NCBI RefSeq assembly: GCF_000737865.1
Contig: NZ_CP007287.1
Span: forward strand, 151,453-215,452
Reading direction: 5' to 3'
DNA from: Bifidobacterium coryneforme
GTDB lineage: Bacteria; Actinomycetota; Actinomycetes; Actinomycetales; Bifidobacteriaceae
Length of the DNA: 64,000 bases
Part shown: piece by piece, positions 1-10,900 of the stretch
Numbering within the stretch: position 1 is the stretch's first letter
How the letters are laid out: each line of letters starts with the position of its first letter
Made by a program: the position numbers and the translations under genes
Notes under the pieces: model-generated
The model's database searches: none
Told to the model about the DNA's origin: nothing
What the model saw: only the letters and a program-made list of their open reading frames with translations

Positions 1-252
<252 letters not shown>

Positions 253-427
253 CAACACCCACCCCCGTCGAGGGGTGGAGGCATCGACACCACTGCGAAC
301 GAGACCTGCGGCAATGAACACGAACGGCCACAGGCGATCGACAACGAAACACGCGTCCACCGTCCGGTCCCCGAACCGTCACCACGACCCGCCCGCCGCG
401 CCAAGCGCAGGGCCGGTACAACAGAAT

Positions 428-544
428 TTGCGGCGGTCATGGCCTGGGGGAGACGCCCGGTCCCATTCCGAACCCGGAAGCTAAGACCCAGCACGGCAAT
501 GGTACTGCACTCGGAAGGGTGTGGGAGAGTAGCACACCGCCGCT
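428..544 (+). rRNA. rrf: 5S ribosomal RNA
   Basis: A 5S gene of about 117 bases. The diagnostic core CCCGGTCCCATTCCGAACC followed by CGGAAGCTAAG lies near 467-486. GGTACTGCACTCGGAAGGG and GTGGGAGAGTAGCACACCGCC follow. The 5' TTGCGGCGGTC pairs with the 3' end. It is the last gene of the rRNA operon and is closed by the hairpin at 560-595. Ends are set by comparison with the usual actinobacterial 5S and may be off by a few bases. Confidence 0.95.
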
Positions 545-559
545 CCACAACATCGGACA

Positions 560-595
560 GGGGTCCCGCACGGCACACGCCGCACGGGACCCCTT
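560..595 (+). terminator. rRNA operon terminator
   Basis: GGGGTCCCG (560-568) pairs with CGGGACCCC (585-593). A further GGC/GCC pairing inside gives a long GC-rich stem, followed by TT and a C/A-rich tail. It sits just after 5S and fits an intrinsic terminator of the rRNA operon. From here to about 900 I see no gene; the short open frames there have no ribosome site or protein character. Confidence 0.75.
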
Positions 596-903
596 CCACA
601 TACACACACGAACACACACCCGGAAGCGCACTCGGCACCACGGCAAGACCGGCACGACAACGTACGCCGTAGGTTCTCTGAGGCTCTGCAACAGTAACTG
701 CGTACGATTGCATCGGCCCCCACCGTCACCGGCAAGGTGCCTGCCGGCACCGTAGGTGCTGGAATCAGCAACAACTGTGTTACTCAACAATTTATGGAGA
801 GTTCTTGCGTAGCTGTGCAAACGGTACCAAGATATCTGTTGGACTTTCTGTTTACCTCTCAGAAACCCCTTTAAAAGCAACGAGAGTGTTTTATCCTTGT
901 TTT

Positions 904-932
904 TTGAAAGCGCTACCAAACTGTGCTAGTAT
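904..932 (+). promoter_or_regulatory. Sigma70-type promoter with LacI-type operator for the alpha-galactoside operon
   Basis: TTGAAA (904-909), 17-base spacer and TAGTAT (927-932) form a good promoter about 65 bases before the binding-protein gene. An imperfect palindrome TGAAAGCGCTACCA (905-918) with an AGCGCT core overlaps the -35 box. This is the typical LacI-family operator shape and position. By context the likely regulator is the LacI protein at 4287-5354, encoded in the same operon. Confidence 0.6.
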
Positions 933-995
933 CTTCTCTACGGTTGTTCTCAGTGATGAGGCAATCCGGATGTCATCAGTAACGAAGGAGTTCAG

Positions 996-2339
996 ATGAA
1001 AAGACAAATAGCCGGGAGGCTGGCAATTGCAGGGATTCTAGCTGCTGGGTTGTTGCTGTCAGGGTGTGGGAACCCGGCCGCTTCTAACAACTCCGGGGGA
1101 GAAGAGGTCGGCTCGGCTGATTACTGGCCCGCTGCGAGCGGCAAACTTGATGGAACGAAGCTGACATTCTGGATTGGTCAGTCTGATAACAAGATGCCAC
1201 TCAAGGTCATTGCCGATTTCGAGAAGGAAACCGGTGCGAAGATTGATCTGCAGACCATACCTGATAGCTACGAGAACAACGTACAGACGAAAATAACCAC
1301 TGGAGACATGCCTGACCTGGCGACCTGGGAGCCCACAAACTCCATGCTGGCCGGGTTTGTTGCTACCGACAAATTGCAAAAGCTGGACGGTGCTCCATGG
1401 GTCAAGAACTATAACCCCGGCATCGATAAACTCGGGCAGACAAAGGGGCATCGATATGCCGCCTTGGTGTCTCCTGTCAACGTTATGGGGGTCTGGTACA
1501 ACAAGGACGTCTTCAAGAAAGCGGGGATAACCGAGGATCCGAAGGGCTGGGACGGAGTCGTTGAGGCCGCCAGGAAGATTAAGGACACGAATGCTGCTGA
1601 TTCGCCATTCTTTGAGATGGGAGGATCGCAGTGGGGCACGCAATGGGCTGTTCAGGTGCAGCTTGCAGAGGCAGCCAAAGACGGGCTTTGGGACCGCGTC
1701 AATACCGGTAAAGAGAAGTTCACCGATGACACTATTTTGACGGCGATCAAGAATTACAAGTCCCTACTGGACCAGGGCCTGTTCAATAAGGACGCTGGTT
1801 CCGCAACCCTGGATGAGCAGGCCGAGGCCCTGTACTCCGGGAAAACGGGAATGGTGTTCGGCAACAATGCCCAGTTCAATGTGGCTGCTGCCCTGGCCAA
1901 GAACGACAAGGCCAAGCTTGATGAATCCCTAGGGTTCCTGCCCATCTCCAAGGATGGTAACATCTCTTCTCTCTCGCCCGGTGCCTCAAGCGCTGTGGTG
2001 GCTTTCAAAACCGGAGATTCCAAGAGGGAAGCCGCTACTCGACAGTTCCTGAATTACTGGATGTCGGACGGGTATAAGAACTTCGTCAATGATCGAGGGC
2101 TGGTCTCTGCACTGAAGACGGTGGAGTCTCCGAAGAATGTACCGCAGGCCCTGCTTGACGCTGCATCCTCGCTCGACGAAAGTGCGCCGTCCATGCAGTC
2201 GGCGGCTGTGGCGAACCCTGATCTCTACATCAATCTCGCCAACATGATCAACGGGACAGAAACGCCTGAACAGGTGGCGAAGACCACACAGGACCAGTTC
2301 AACCAGATAGCCAAAGCACAAGGTGTAAGTGGGTTCTGA
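996..2339 (+). CDS. ABC transporter sugar-binding lipoprotein (first gene of alpha-galactoside cassette)
   Basis: A 447-residue extracellular solute-binding protein of the sugar family 1 type. The N-terminus has two basic residues, a hydrophobic stretch and a lipobox LSGC with the lipid-carrying Cys at residue 24, so it is anchored on the outer face of the membrane. An AAGGAG ribosome site precedes the ATG by a few bases. Motifs such as LTFWIGQSDN near the start, GVWYNKDVF and the C-terminal QFNQIAKAQ fit the family. Two permeases, a LacI regulator and a GH36 alpha-galactosidase follow on the same strand. A raffinose/melibiose-type ligand is therefore the best inference; the ligand itself cannot be read from the sequence. 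Confidence 0.9.
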   Translation: MKRQIAGRLAIAGILAAGLLLSGCGNPAASNNSGGEEVGSADYWPAASGKLDGTKLTFWIGQSDNKMPLKVIADFEKETGAKIDLQTIPDSYENNVQTKITTGDMPDLATWEPTNSMLAGFVATDKLQKLDGAPWVKNYNPGIDKLGQTKGHRYAALVSPVNVMGVWYNKDVFKKAGITEDPKGWDGVVEAARKIKDTNAADSPFFEMGGSQWGTQWAVQVQLAEAAKDGLWDRVNTGKEKFTDDTILTAIKNYKSLLDQGLFNKDAGSATLDEQAEALYSGKTGMVFGNNAQFNVAAALAKNDKAKLDESLGFLPISKDGNISSLSPGASSAVVAFKTGDSKREAATRQFLNYWMSDGYKNFVNDRGLVSALKTVESPKNVPQALLDAASSLDESAPSMQSAAVANPDLYINLANMINGTETPEQVAKTTQDQFNQIAKAQGVSGF

Positions 2340-2348
2340 CCCAGGCGG

Positions 2349-2396
2349 TAGGTGCGGATCGTGCAGTTCTCCGGAAAGGCATCGGTCCGCACCCTA
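2349..2396 (+). other. Hairpin between binding-protein and permease genes
   Basis: TAGGTGCGGA (2349-2358) can pair with TCCGCACCCTA (2386-2396) with one bulged base. No U-run follows. Such hairpins between a binding-protein gene and its permease genes commonly stabilise the upstream message or cause partial termination, which would make more binding protein than permease. The same arrangement occurs at 25095-25135. Confidence 0.45.
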
Positions 2397-2425
2397 TCAA
2401 GGTCACTGATGTAAGGAGTTGAGGT

Positions 2426-3313
2426 ATGGGTCAGAAGCGTGCTCTCATGAAAAAGAACTACCCACTGCGGTTCCTGATGCCCGCGGGTATCATGCTGGTG
2501 ATTTTCTTTATTGTTCCCACGGTAATGAACTTCGTGTATGCCTTTACCGACTGGTCTGCCTTCAAGGACACAATCAACTACAACGGGCTCCAGAACTTCA
2601 TTACCCTGTTCAGCAACGGCACCCTGCTCAAGGATATACGAATCACCATCGTGTATGCCGTTTGCATTGCGATTTTCCAGAACACCTTCGGTTTACTGCT
2701 GGCTCTTCTGCTTGAAGATGATACGCATCTCAACCGCTTCGCGAGGGTCATGTTCTTCATACCTGTCATCATGTCCGCCCTGGCCGTGGGGTACATCTGG
2801 CAGGCAATACTGAAGACGGGTGGTGCCTTGGACCAGATACTCTCCTCGCTGGTCGGGCACTCGGTGGTGACGGGATTGTTGGGGAGCACGACCTGGGCCA
2901 TTGTGGTCGTGGCGGCGATTCAAGGCTGGAAGTGGATGGGTCTATCCATGCTTATCTTCCTGGCCGGGCTGAAAACGATTGACCCGGATGTGTTGGAAGC
3001 GGCAAAAATCGATGGCGCGAACAAGTTCCAGATTTTCCGGTCGATCAAGTTCCCCCTCCTGGCACCTGCCTTCACCTTCAACGTTGCAACAAGCCTATTG
3101 GGGTCCCTGAACGGATTCGATATGGTGCAGGCCATGACCAAGGGCGGACCGGGCGGTTCGACGGAGATCCTCAACATCTTTGTCTGGAGAACCTTCGGAC
3201 AGGGGCTGTACTCCCAATCAACAACCATGAGCCTGGTGCTGTTCATCTTGGTGGCGGTAATCGCACTCCCACTTATATACTTCCTACGCCGCAGGGAAAG
3301 GAGCATCTTCTGA
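2426..3313 (+). CDS. Sugar ABC transporter permease (MalF/UgpA type)
   Basis: A 295-residue inner-membrane permease with about six hydrophobic segments. The cytoplasmic EAA loop is visible near residues 190-210 (EAAKIDGANKFQIFRSIKFPLL) and contacts the transport ATPase in this family. The start follows a GGAGTTGAGG ribosome site. Its TGA stop overlaps the ATG of the next permease by one base, so the two are translationally coupled. It forms the membrane channel with the 3313-4206 product for the ligand of the 996-2339 lipoprotein. Confidence 0.9.
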   Translation: MGQKRALMKKNYPLRFLMPAGIMLVIFFIVPTVMNFVYAFTDWSAFKDTINYNGLQNFITLFSNGTLLKDIRITIVYAVCIAIFQNTFGLLLALLLEDDTHLNRFARVMFFIPVIMSALAVGYIWQAILKTGGALDQILSSLVGHSVVTGLLGSTTWAIVVVAAIQGWKWMGLSMLIFLAGLKTIDPDVLEAAKIDGANKFQIFRSIKFPLLAPAFTFNVATSLLGSLNGFDMVQAMTKGGPGGSTEILNIFVWRTFGQGLYSQSTTMSLVLFILVAVIALPLIYFLRRRERSIF

Positions 3314-4206
3314 TGACTGGCAATGCTGTGCGTAGTACTGCAAAGAAGACCGAGGCAGGGCGCCGGACCGGCAGATTCGGAAGCGGTCGCCATATCGGTC
3401 GTGTGGCCCATGATGTTCTCGTTATTGTGATCATGTTCCTTCTGCTTGCTGTGCCCTTTTGGCTGCTGATAGTGACGGCTGGGAAGAGCCAGTCCGAGGC
3501 CCTGCGGCTGAACATGGCACCACCGAGCAAGTGGCTGTTGTTCGAGAACTTCGCTACGGTGATCAGAGAAGGGAAGATGGTTCAGGCCTTCATAGGGTCC
3601 GTCGTCGTGACGCTTCCCGCTGTCCTGATAGCCATCTTGTGTGGATCCATGGCCTCTTGGATATTTGCCCGCCGTACGACGAAGGCGATGTCATTCTGCT
3701 ATGCCTTGGCGATATCCGGGCTCATCCTTCCCCCTGCGGTTGTGACAGTCATGATGCTGCTGAAAATGATCGGATTATCAGGCACTGCGATTGGTATGAT
3801 CTGCGTGTATGTCGGGATTTACCTCTCGACCGTCGTTTTCTTCGTGACAGGCTTCATCAGGACAATACCGAACTCACTTGAGGAGTCAATGAGGGTTGAT
3901 GGTGCCTCTCCGGCCCGGATTTTCTTCACCCTCATCCTCCCGCTCCTCGCCCCAACCATCGCCACCGCTACAATTCTGCTGATACTTTATATCTGGAATG
4001 ATGTTTTCTACGCCCTGTTCATACTCTCTGGGAAGATGAACACCTTGCCTCTGAATCTGTACAACGTGGCGAGTGCTGGCCTGTATCTCAATAACTGGCA
4101 TCTCATATTCGCCTATATTATTTTGATGAGTCTGCCTCTCCTGATTATCTTCGCCGTTGCTCAGCGCAAGATCATCAGCGGAATCACAGGGGGAGCAGTG
4201 AAGTGA
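3313..4206 (+). CDS. Sugar ABC transporter permease (MalG/UgpE type)
   Basis: A 297-residue partner permease. A short basic N-terminal cytoplasmic tail is followed by six hydrophobic segments. The EAA loop EESMRVDGASPARIFFTLILP is near residues 195-215, and the C-terminus ends GITGGAVK, typical for the MalG subgroup. The start overlaps the previous stop in a TGATG arrangement. No ATPase gene follows; the next gene is a regulator. The complex must therefore use an ATPase encoded elsewhere. Confidence 0.9.
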   Translation: MTGNAVRSTAKKTEAGRRTGRFGSGRHIGRVAHDVLVIVIMFLLLAVPFWLLIVTAGKSQSEALRLNMAPPSKWLLFENFATVIREGKMVQAFIGSVVVTLPAVLIAILCGSMASWIFARRTTKAMSFCYALAISGLILPPAVVTVMMLLKMIGLSGTAIGMICVYVGIYLSTVVFFVTGFIRTIPNSLEESMRVDGASPARIFFTLILPLLAPTIATATILLILYIWNDVFYALFILSGKMNTLPLNLYNVASAGLYLNNWHLIFAYIILMSLPLLIIFAVAQRKIISGITGGAVK

Positions 4207-4286
4207 TACGGGAAATCTGTATATAACCGGCTTGTAGAGAAGGCTGGTTCTCTGTATGTCTGATGGGTTCTTGTTAGGAGGGTGTT

Positions 4287-5354
4287 ATGGGTGAGCCGAC
4301 GGATATCGGTAAAAAGAAGTCCCCGTCGATTTCTGATGTCGCCGCGCTTGCAGGCGTTTCAATTTCATCGGTTTCTCGGTATCTCAATAATGGGGAGCAC
4401 CTGACGAGCGGTAAAAAGCAGAGCATCGCCAGGGCCATTCAGATGCTTGACTACCATCCGTCGATATTGGCGCGGGGGCTGGCCAACAGCAGGTCCAACA
4501 CCATAGCATTCTTCGCTGGCAGGGACTTGTTGTACGGAGTGGTCGACTGCATCAGGGGTGTTGAGGATGCGGCCATCAAGGCCGGTGCAATGGTCAACGT
4601 GGTGCTGTTCGATGAGCAGCAGAATTTTGACAGTATCAGCCAGACCATCAAGTCGACCTTGAGTACGAACCCTTTGGGCATAATCATCAACCAACCCAGG
4701 TATGGAGCGGCGTGTGATGAGATACTGCGTGATGCGCCGGAAGATACCCCCGTTGTCCTGGTTGGAGGCAATCGCCGTCCCGGACAGTGCCAGCTGTTCA
4801 CCCATGATGACGAGGGTGGTTATGCCATTACCAAGTATCTGCTCTCCCTGGGGCACCAGGTGGTGCACCACGTGGCTGTGCCGGAGAACGACGAAGCACA
4901 AACGAGGCAATCGGGGTGGCGCAAGGCGCTTGAAGAGGAGGGTATACCGGTCCCGCCCCCGTATATAGCCAGCTGGGATCCGAAGGATGCGGAAAAGATC
5001 GGATGGGAACTGGGCCAGGAGGACGGAGTCACAGCTGTTTTTGTCGGCAATGACGAGATAGCCATGGGTGTGATGCGCGGCTTGCATTCGGTCGGGAAAC
5101 GTGTTCCCGAGGATATCAGCATTGCCGGGTTTGATGACAATCCCATAGCCGGTCTCTCCATCCCATCGTTGACGACGTGGAGGCAGGACTTTGAATTGTT
5201 CGGTGCAGGTGCGGTCAAGCTGATCCTGAATCGGGTGAACGGGTCTGCCGAGGTGGAGAACGATGCGCCATACAACATTGGAGATAATTCCGCGCAACTT
5301 GTCGTCAGGGAATCCACGGCACCGCCGCCGAGTTCACATGGATCAATGAAGTAA
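4287..5354 (+). CDS. LacI-family transcriptional regulator of the alpha-galactoside operon
   Basis: A 355-residue LacI-type repressor. The DNA-binding helix-turn-helix is at residues 13-60 (SISDVAALAGVSISSVSRYL, then the hinge helix region). The rest is a periplasmic-binding-like sensor domain ending with the usual GFDDNPIAGLSIPSLTT signature. A strong TTAGGAGGG ribosome site precedes the ATG. It lies between the permeases and the GH36 gene on the same strand with short gaps, so the operon probably includes its own regulator. The operator at 905-918 is the likely target. Confidence 0.9.
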   Translation: MGEPTDIGKKKSPSISDVAALAGVSISSVSRYLNNGEHLTSGKKQSIARAIQMLDYHPSILARGLANSRSNTIAFFAGRDLLYGVVDCIRGVEDAAIKAGAMVNVVLFDEQQNFDSISQTIKSTLSTNPLGIIINQPRYGAACDEILRDAPEDTPVVLVGGNRRPGQCQLFTHDDEGGYAITKYLLSLGHQVVHHVAVPENDEAQTRQSGWRKALEEEGIPVPPPYIASWDPKDAEKIGWELGQEDGVTAVFVGNDEIAMGVMRGLHSVGKRVPEDISIAGFDDNPIAGLSIPSLTTWRQDFELFGAGAVKLILNRVNGSAEVENDAPYNIGDNSAQLVVRESTAPPPSSHGSMK

Positions 5355-5402
5355 ACCAGAAGCCATTTATATTTGCATCCGCCCATACTCAAGAGGAAAG
5401 CT

Positions 5403-7517
5403 ATGCGCATAGTAACCAATACTGTTTCGAACGCGGGATTAAGTGCGATATTCCGGAAGGATGCAGATTCTCAGGTCTCGGAATTGCTCCTTGTGCCCGA
5501 GGGGCTTGAGGACAAGGTGATAAGGGACGATTGCCCCCCGGAACCCCTGGTCCAGGCAAAGGTAATCGGAGACGACTACGCCGGTGGCTACGCGCAGGGC
5601 CGCACGATGCGTGATTCGCCCACCATTGCGAATCTGCACATGGCCGCTCAGCAGGTATCCAGAACGGACCGTGGTGCCGTCCTGGTGACGACGCATATGA
5701 ACGATGATCGTGGCCTTGAGTATGTCCATGAGCTCGAATTCGGACGAATCTCTTCGACTGTTCAGATTCGGACCTCGGTCATCAACCACACGAACTTACC
5801 GATAACCCTGGAAATGCTGTCCAGTTTTACTCTGGGGTCCCTGTCGCCGTTTTTGGAGGGCATCTCCACTGGTGCCTTGAAGCTCCATCGGTTGCGGAGC
5901 ACCTGGAGCGCGGAGGGGCGACTCGAGACACGAAGTGTCGAGGAACTGCAGCTGGAACCTGATTGGCAGGAGCATGTGGCGAACACCCTGCGCTTCGGGG
6001 CTGTGGGCTCCTTCCCGGTACGCGTTTGGGCTCCTTTTGTTGCTGTGGAGGATGTGGTCAATGGCATCACGTGGGCGGCATCCACCACCCAGGGCTCCAG
6101 CTGGCAGCTGGAGGTCAGCAGGAAGAGCAAGGGTCTGTCCCTGTCCGGCGGTCTGGCCGACAGGGAATTTGGCCACTGGATGCATACTCTGGGGCCTGGG
6201 GCAATCTTCACCGCACCGGCGGCCGTGCTGACCGTCGTCAGAGGCGGCGTGGATGAGGCGGGCCAGGTGCTGGCCTCGCATATCAAAGAGAATCTGGAGC
6301 TGCCGGACAGCGAGCGTGACGAGTTGCCTATCGTCTTCAACGAGTTCTGCTCGACCTGGGGTAAGCCCTCTGAGCTCAGTGTCTTGTCACAGATGAACGA
6401 GCTGAAGAACCATGGCGTCGATTATCTTGTTATAGATGCCGGTTGGTTTGATGATCAGTCGTTCACCGATTCGAGTCGGCTGGGCAAGTGGCAGGTGAAC
6501 AAGACAGCCTTCCCCCATGGGATGAAGTATGTGGTGGATGCGATCCATCAGGCGGGCATGAAGGCCGGAATCTGGTTTGAATTCGAAGTGGCCGGTCGCC
6601 AGGAGATTGAGTGCTTCGAGAAAACCGATTGGTTGCTGCACCGGGATGGAATTCCGATAACCTCGGGTGACAGGCGCTTCCTTGATATGAGGAATCCCAG
6701 TGTGCGCTCATACCTTCATGACAAGGTAATCGATTTTTTGCGGTCGAACGGGTTTGACTACCTGAAAATCGACTATAACGAAACCATAGGTATCGGCTGC
6801 GAGACCCCCGGTGAGCCGGGCAGATCTCTCGGGGAGGGACTGTACGACCAGATTCAAGCGACCCTGAGTTTCATCAGGCAGATTCGCGACGAGTTGCCTG
6901 AAGTCGTCATTGAAGTCTGCTCTTCTGGAGGCCATCGCCTGGTTCAGAGTTTTATGGAGCTGGGCGCCATGGGCAGTTTCTCCGATGCGCACGAGTGCAT
7001 AGAGATCCCTTTGATTGCCGCAAACATGCACCGGATGATTCTTCCAAGGCAATCCCAGATCTGGGCTGTGATGAGGCCGGAACTCTCGGAGGATCAGACA
7101 CGTTACCGCCTGGCTTCGGGCTTCCTGGGCAGGCTCTGCCTTTCGGGGAACATGGAGACCCTGTCGTCGGCGCAGTGGGGACTGATTGATGAGGCCACAA
7201 GTCTGTACGGGCATGCGGCACCGATCATCGCCTCAGGGGAAAGCCGATTTTTCGGAACCAAGATGGGAAGCTACCGCGAGCCCGAGGGGTGGCAGGCGGT
7301 GCTCAGAAAATCCACTCAATCCGATGACTACCTGCTTGTCCTTCACGCATTCGCCGACGCTCCCTCATCTGTGGCGATTCCGTTTGATGGCCCAATGGGT
7401 CGAGTTGAACTCTTCGCTGATCAGGACACCAGTCTCAGTTTCAGTGAAGGTGCCCTGCGGATAGATGGTCTCAGCGCTTTCTCGGCGGCTGTGGCCCTGA
7501 TCCACGACGTGAAATAA
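5403..7517 (+). CDS. GH36 alpha-galactosidase
   Basis: A 704-residue cytoplasmic enzyme that hydrolyses terminal alpha-1,6-galactosyl units of raffinose-type sugars. A beta-sandwich N-terminal domain (to about residue 300) precedes the barrel. The motif DAGWF is near 345-349. The nucleophile is D457 in LKIDYN, and the acid/base is D528 in FSDAHE. EVCSSGGHR lies between them. No signal peptide. The ATG at 5403 is preferred because AAGAGGAAAG lies just before it; an in-frame ATG at 5373 lacks a ribosome site. It is 48 bases after the LacI gene and probably in the same transcript. Length and motifs agree with bacterial GH36 enzymes. Confidence 0.9.
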   Translation: MRIVTNTVSNAGLSAIFRKDADSQVSELLLVPEGLEDKVIRDDCPPEPLVQAKVIGDDYAGGYAQGRTMRDSPTIANLHMAAQQVSRTDRGAVLVTTHMNDDRGLEYVHELEFGRISSTVQIRTSVINHTNLPITLEMLSSFTLGSLSPFLEGISTGALKLHRLRSTWSAEGRLETRSVEELQLEPDWQEHVANTLRFGAVGSFPVRVWAPFVAVEDVVNGITWAASTTQGSSWQLEVSRKSKGLSLSGGLADREFGHWMHTLGPGAIFTAPAAVLTVVRGGVDEAGQVLASHIKENLELPDSERDELPIVFNEFCSTWGKPSELSVLSQMNELKNHGVDYLVIDAGWFDDQSFTDSSRLGKWQVNKTAFPHGMKYVVDAIHQAGMKAGIWFEFEVAGRQEIECFEKTDWLLHRDGIPITSGDRRFLDMRNPSVRSYLHDKVIDFLRSNGFDYLKIDYNETIGIGCETPGEPGRSLGEGLYDQIQATLSFIRQIRDELPEVVIEVCSSGGHRLVQSFMELGAMGSFSDAHECIEIPLIAANMHRMILPRQSQIWAVMRPELSEDQTRYRLASGFLGRLCLSGNMETLSSAQWGLIDEATSLYGHAAPIIASGESRFFGTKMGSYREPEGWQAVLRKSTQSDDYLLVLHAFADAPSSVAIPFDGPMGRVELFADQDTSLSFSEGALRIDGLSAFSAAVALIHDVK

Positions 7518-7907
7518 CGATTGTCTGTGGGTGGGCCGCAAGGATTGGCTCATCCCATATGTCGTTTGGGGTATTGGGATTGGCGGTGTTGGGTCGCAGG
7601 TCCCTTTAATCCGCGTCGCCGGTGATGTCAGGGGCGCTCGCTCCTGAGTGATTCTCTTTGCCTGGTGCCTTTCCGAGGCACCCGTCAAATGAGACGCAAG
7701 CAGCTGCGGGTTCCGATGCAGCCGTATGGGTCCGCCAGGTTGATGCTCTGATGCAGTGAAGCGGTGGTGCAACAGAATGAAAAAGCCGGGCTTTGAAGTG
7801 AAGGACATCATATAATTCTTGACGGTAGTGCGGTGCTCAATGTTGAAACCGCATGATTCCAATAACAGGTGAAGCATATCCATTGCGAAGTTCAGGGGGG
7901 AACAGGC
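7518..7907. other. Non-coding stretch between the GH36 gene and the beta-helix gene
   Basis: A 390-base gap without a convincing gene. It holds a small hairpin GGTGCCT/AGGCACC (7664-7682) that may end the GH36 transcript, though no U-run follows. A TATAAT hexamer at 7811-7816 is a candidate -10 box for the next gene; no good -35 was found at the right distance. No LacI-type operator is evident. Confidence 0.4.
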
Positions 7908-10900
7908 ATGAATGGGAATAGGAATATCCACACGGGGCCAGGAGATCGAGATTGGCTGACTGCCAAAGGAGAAGTGCTGCGGCGGACGGCCCGTTCGTTC
8001 CCTGCAATCCTGGCTGTACTAGCCACCTTGGTTTCCCTGGTGCTTACAGGGCTGATTGGTCCCGTCCATGCCGCGGCCGCTGATGAGGCCGCTGGTGGCG
8101 TACCCTCTGAGGGCGGCGATGGTCGGACCTTTACCTCGGTTGGTGTGTCACAGACCGGCAGGACCTATTACGTTGATTCTCTGCACGGCAATGACGCCAA
8201 TGATGGTCTGGAACCGACGCGGGCCTGGAAGTCCCTGGGCAAGGTCTCCGCAACGACGTTCGTTCCCGGTGACCATATCCTCCTTGAGTCGGGGTCGACC
8301 TGGCAGGGGCAGGTACGGCCGAAGGGGGATGGGAATGGTTCCGAACGGATTGTTCTGGATTTCTACACCCGCAAGGCGGATGGGTCCGCATCATATGAGG
8401 CGGGGCGACGCCCTGTCATCAATGGTGGGGGAACCTACGGTTCGGGATCCTTCAAAAGGTACGTGTCGGGTGCGGTGCAACTGACAAACCAGGAGTATTG
8501 GACCATCAGGAATCTTGAGGTCACCAATTCCCCGGAACCGAACAACCCTGAGGGCTATAAGAAGCATGGGGATGCCCAGAGGGTCGGGATACTCCTGCTG
8601 GGATTCGGGCAGAACAGGATGCTTGAATCCGATACGGTCGAGAACTGCTACGTCCATGATGTGCAATCGGAGTACTACCTCCAGGCCAGGAGGGAAGGCA
8701 AACCGCAGACCCTCAAGGCCGTGGGAGGCATCATCGCCTTGGGGCACTGGGCCGATCCGGATGGGCGAACCCTGGGTAAAGGAGTGACCAATACAGGCTT
8801 CCACGACCTGACCATACAGGGCAATATCGTTCAACGGGTGGGCCTCGAAGGCATACGGACCAAGGCGGACAGTTCCAATGACTCATCCCCTGGGCTCTTC
8901 GAGAAGGTCACCATCAGGAACAACTACCTGGAGGATATTGCCGGCGATGCCATTGTCATCTCAGAGAACAAGGCGCAGGGGCTGGTTGAGGGCAATACCG
9001 TGGTGCGGGCCTGCAACGCGGACTATGGAACCGAGAACTACGCGGCCATCTGGGCCATGGCAAGTAAGGACGTCCTCCTCCAGTTCAACGAGGTCTACGG
9101 CAATACCCATGGGTATAACGACGGTGAGGCCTTCGACATCGATATGGGCTGCGACCGAATCACCTACCAATACAACTACAGCCACAACAACGGTGGCGGC
9201 TTCATGCTCCTCATGAGCAACCAGACCAACTCCGTCATCCGCTACAACATCTCGGTGAACGACGGGGCGGGGAACTCGGGCACCAATGCGGCCGGACCTG
9301 GTCACGGCTCCTACGATTACAAGGAGCAGAGCCTCTTCCATTACTGGATTTCCGATCCGGGTGCCAGCATGCCGCAGATATACAACAACACCTTCTACGT
9401 GGGTGACGGGGTCTCGACCTCCCTCTTCGGGGAGGGCAACTCCGGCGACAATTCCGGCACCATTGCCCACTTCACCAACAACATCCTCTACAAGACAGGC
9501 TCGGGAAGTCTGAAGTTCCTGGCGGCTTATCCGCCTGACGGCAGTCGGCCCATAGAGCACAGACTGCATGGCAACCCGGGTGACTTCATCAAGCACAATC
9601 TGATCTGGCCCGACACCGTCCCAACCGCCGCCAGCGGAACCACCGTTGAGGAACTGGAGGCGGCCGGGAACGTCTTCCAGACCCCGAAGCTGGTCATTGA
9701 CCAGAACTCAGATGCAGCCGAGGCGATCCGGAACCAACTCGGCACCACCCTTTCCAACCCTGAAACGTCTCTTCCCTGGTCTGACCAGGTCGACCGGATG
9801 CGTACGCGGGCTTCCCTTTTCAGGATCCAGGCGGACAGCTCCGCGGTTGCGGCCGGTATCAGAATGGAAGGCGCACCGGATCGGGATATGTTCGGAGGCA
9901 GCACGAAAGACCGGGGCGTCGATATTGGGGCCACCCAGGTCTCCAACCACGAGATCGCCACCAGGTATGAGATTCCTGAGACCAGGGTCAACACCTTTGC
10001 AGGGGTCTACCCTGCCTTGCCGGAGACCCTGAAGGTGACGGTCAGGGAGTCGTCCGGTGGAACCAGCACCGAGAAGGTGACCAACATGCCGGTTACCTGG
10101 GACCAGCTCAACCTCAGCCAGTTCGGTCAGGCGGGAGAGTTTACGGTTGCAGGCAGGATTCCGGGCATTCCCGACCAGGCCAAAGCCTCCGTGACTGTGA
10201 CAGGGCAGGTGGGTTCGGGCCGAAACAGGGACGTCAGGTCCCTGGCTGGTCAAGCGGCCACTGTAGAACGTGGCTCAAGCGAGGCCATAGGCGCCAAGCC
10301 CGGGACCTCGTCCAAGGCCACGGGGGACAAGTACCCATTCGGTGTCTCCTATTCAAACAACCTGGTCCTGAAGCTGAAGAACTCGTCTTCGGCCTCCTAC
10401 AACCGTCGTTTCTACGTCAAGGTCGATCCCTCCGCCTATCCCGGACAGGCCGACCAGATCAAGAAGGCCAAGCTGCGGGTCTACCTGTCCAGGTTCGACA
10501 TCAACAACAGCGCGGGGAGCACTGATGCGGAAAGATTGAACAACACCGCCTTCAGTGTCGACGTTTACAAGACCGATCCCGGCTGGGACCAAAGCACCCT
10601 GACCTGGGCCAACGGTCCGCTCAATGCCGAGGTGACCGAAGCCAACCATCGTCCGCTGGGTTCAGGTGAGACCATCCCTGACTACGCCGTACTCCGACCT
10701 GGAGCCCATCAGGTCTTCACCAATAAGGAGATCATCGACAACGGGTATGCCGTCGACATCGATGTGACCTCGATTGTCCGAAGCATGGGCGGATCACGGC
10801 TTACGGGTCCGGTCAGCTTCCTGGTCGACATACCGATGAGTGATACCCCGAACTTCAATCGCGATAATGGTGGCTTCGATGCCTTTTCGGTGGAAGGGGC

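Noticed and set aside
805..999. A 64-codon reading frame before the first binding-protein gene
   Set aside because: It overlaps the promoter and operator at 904-932 and has no ribosome site; it is the leader region.
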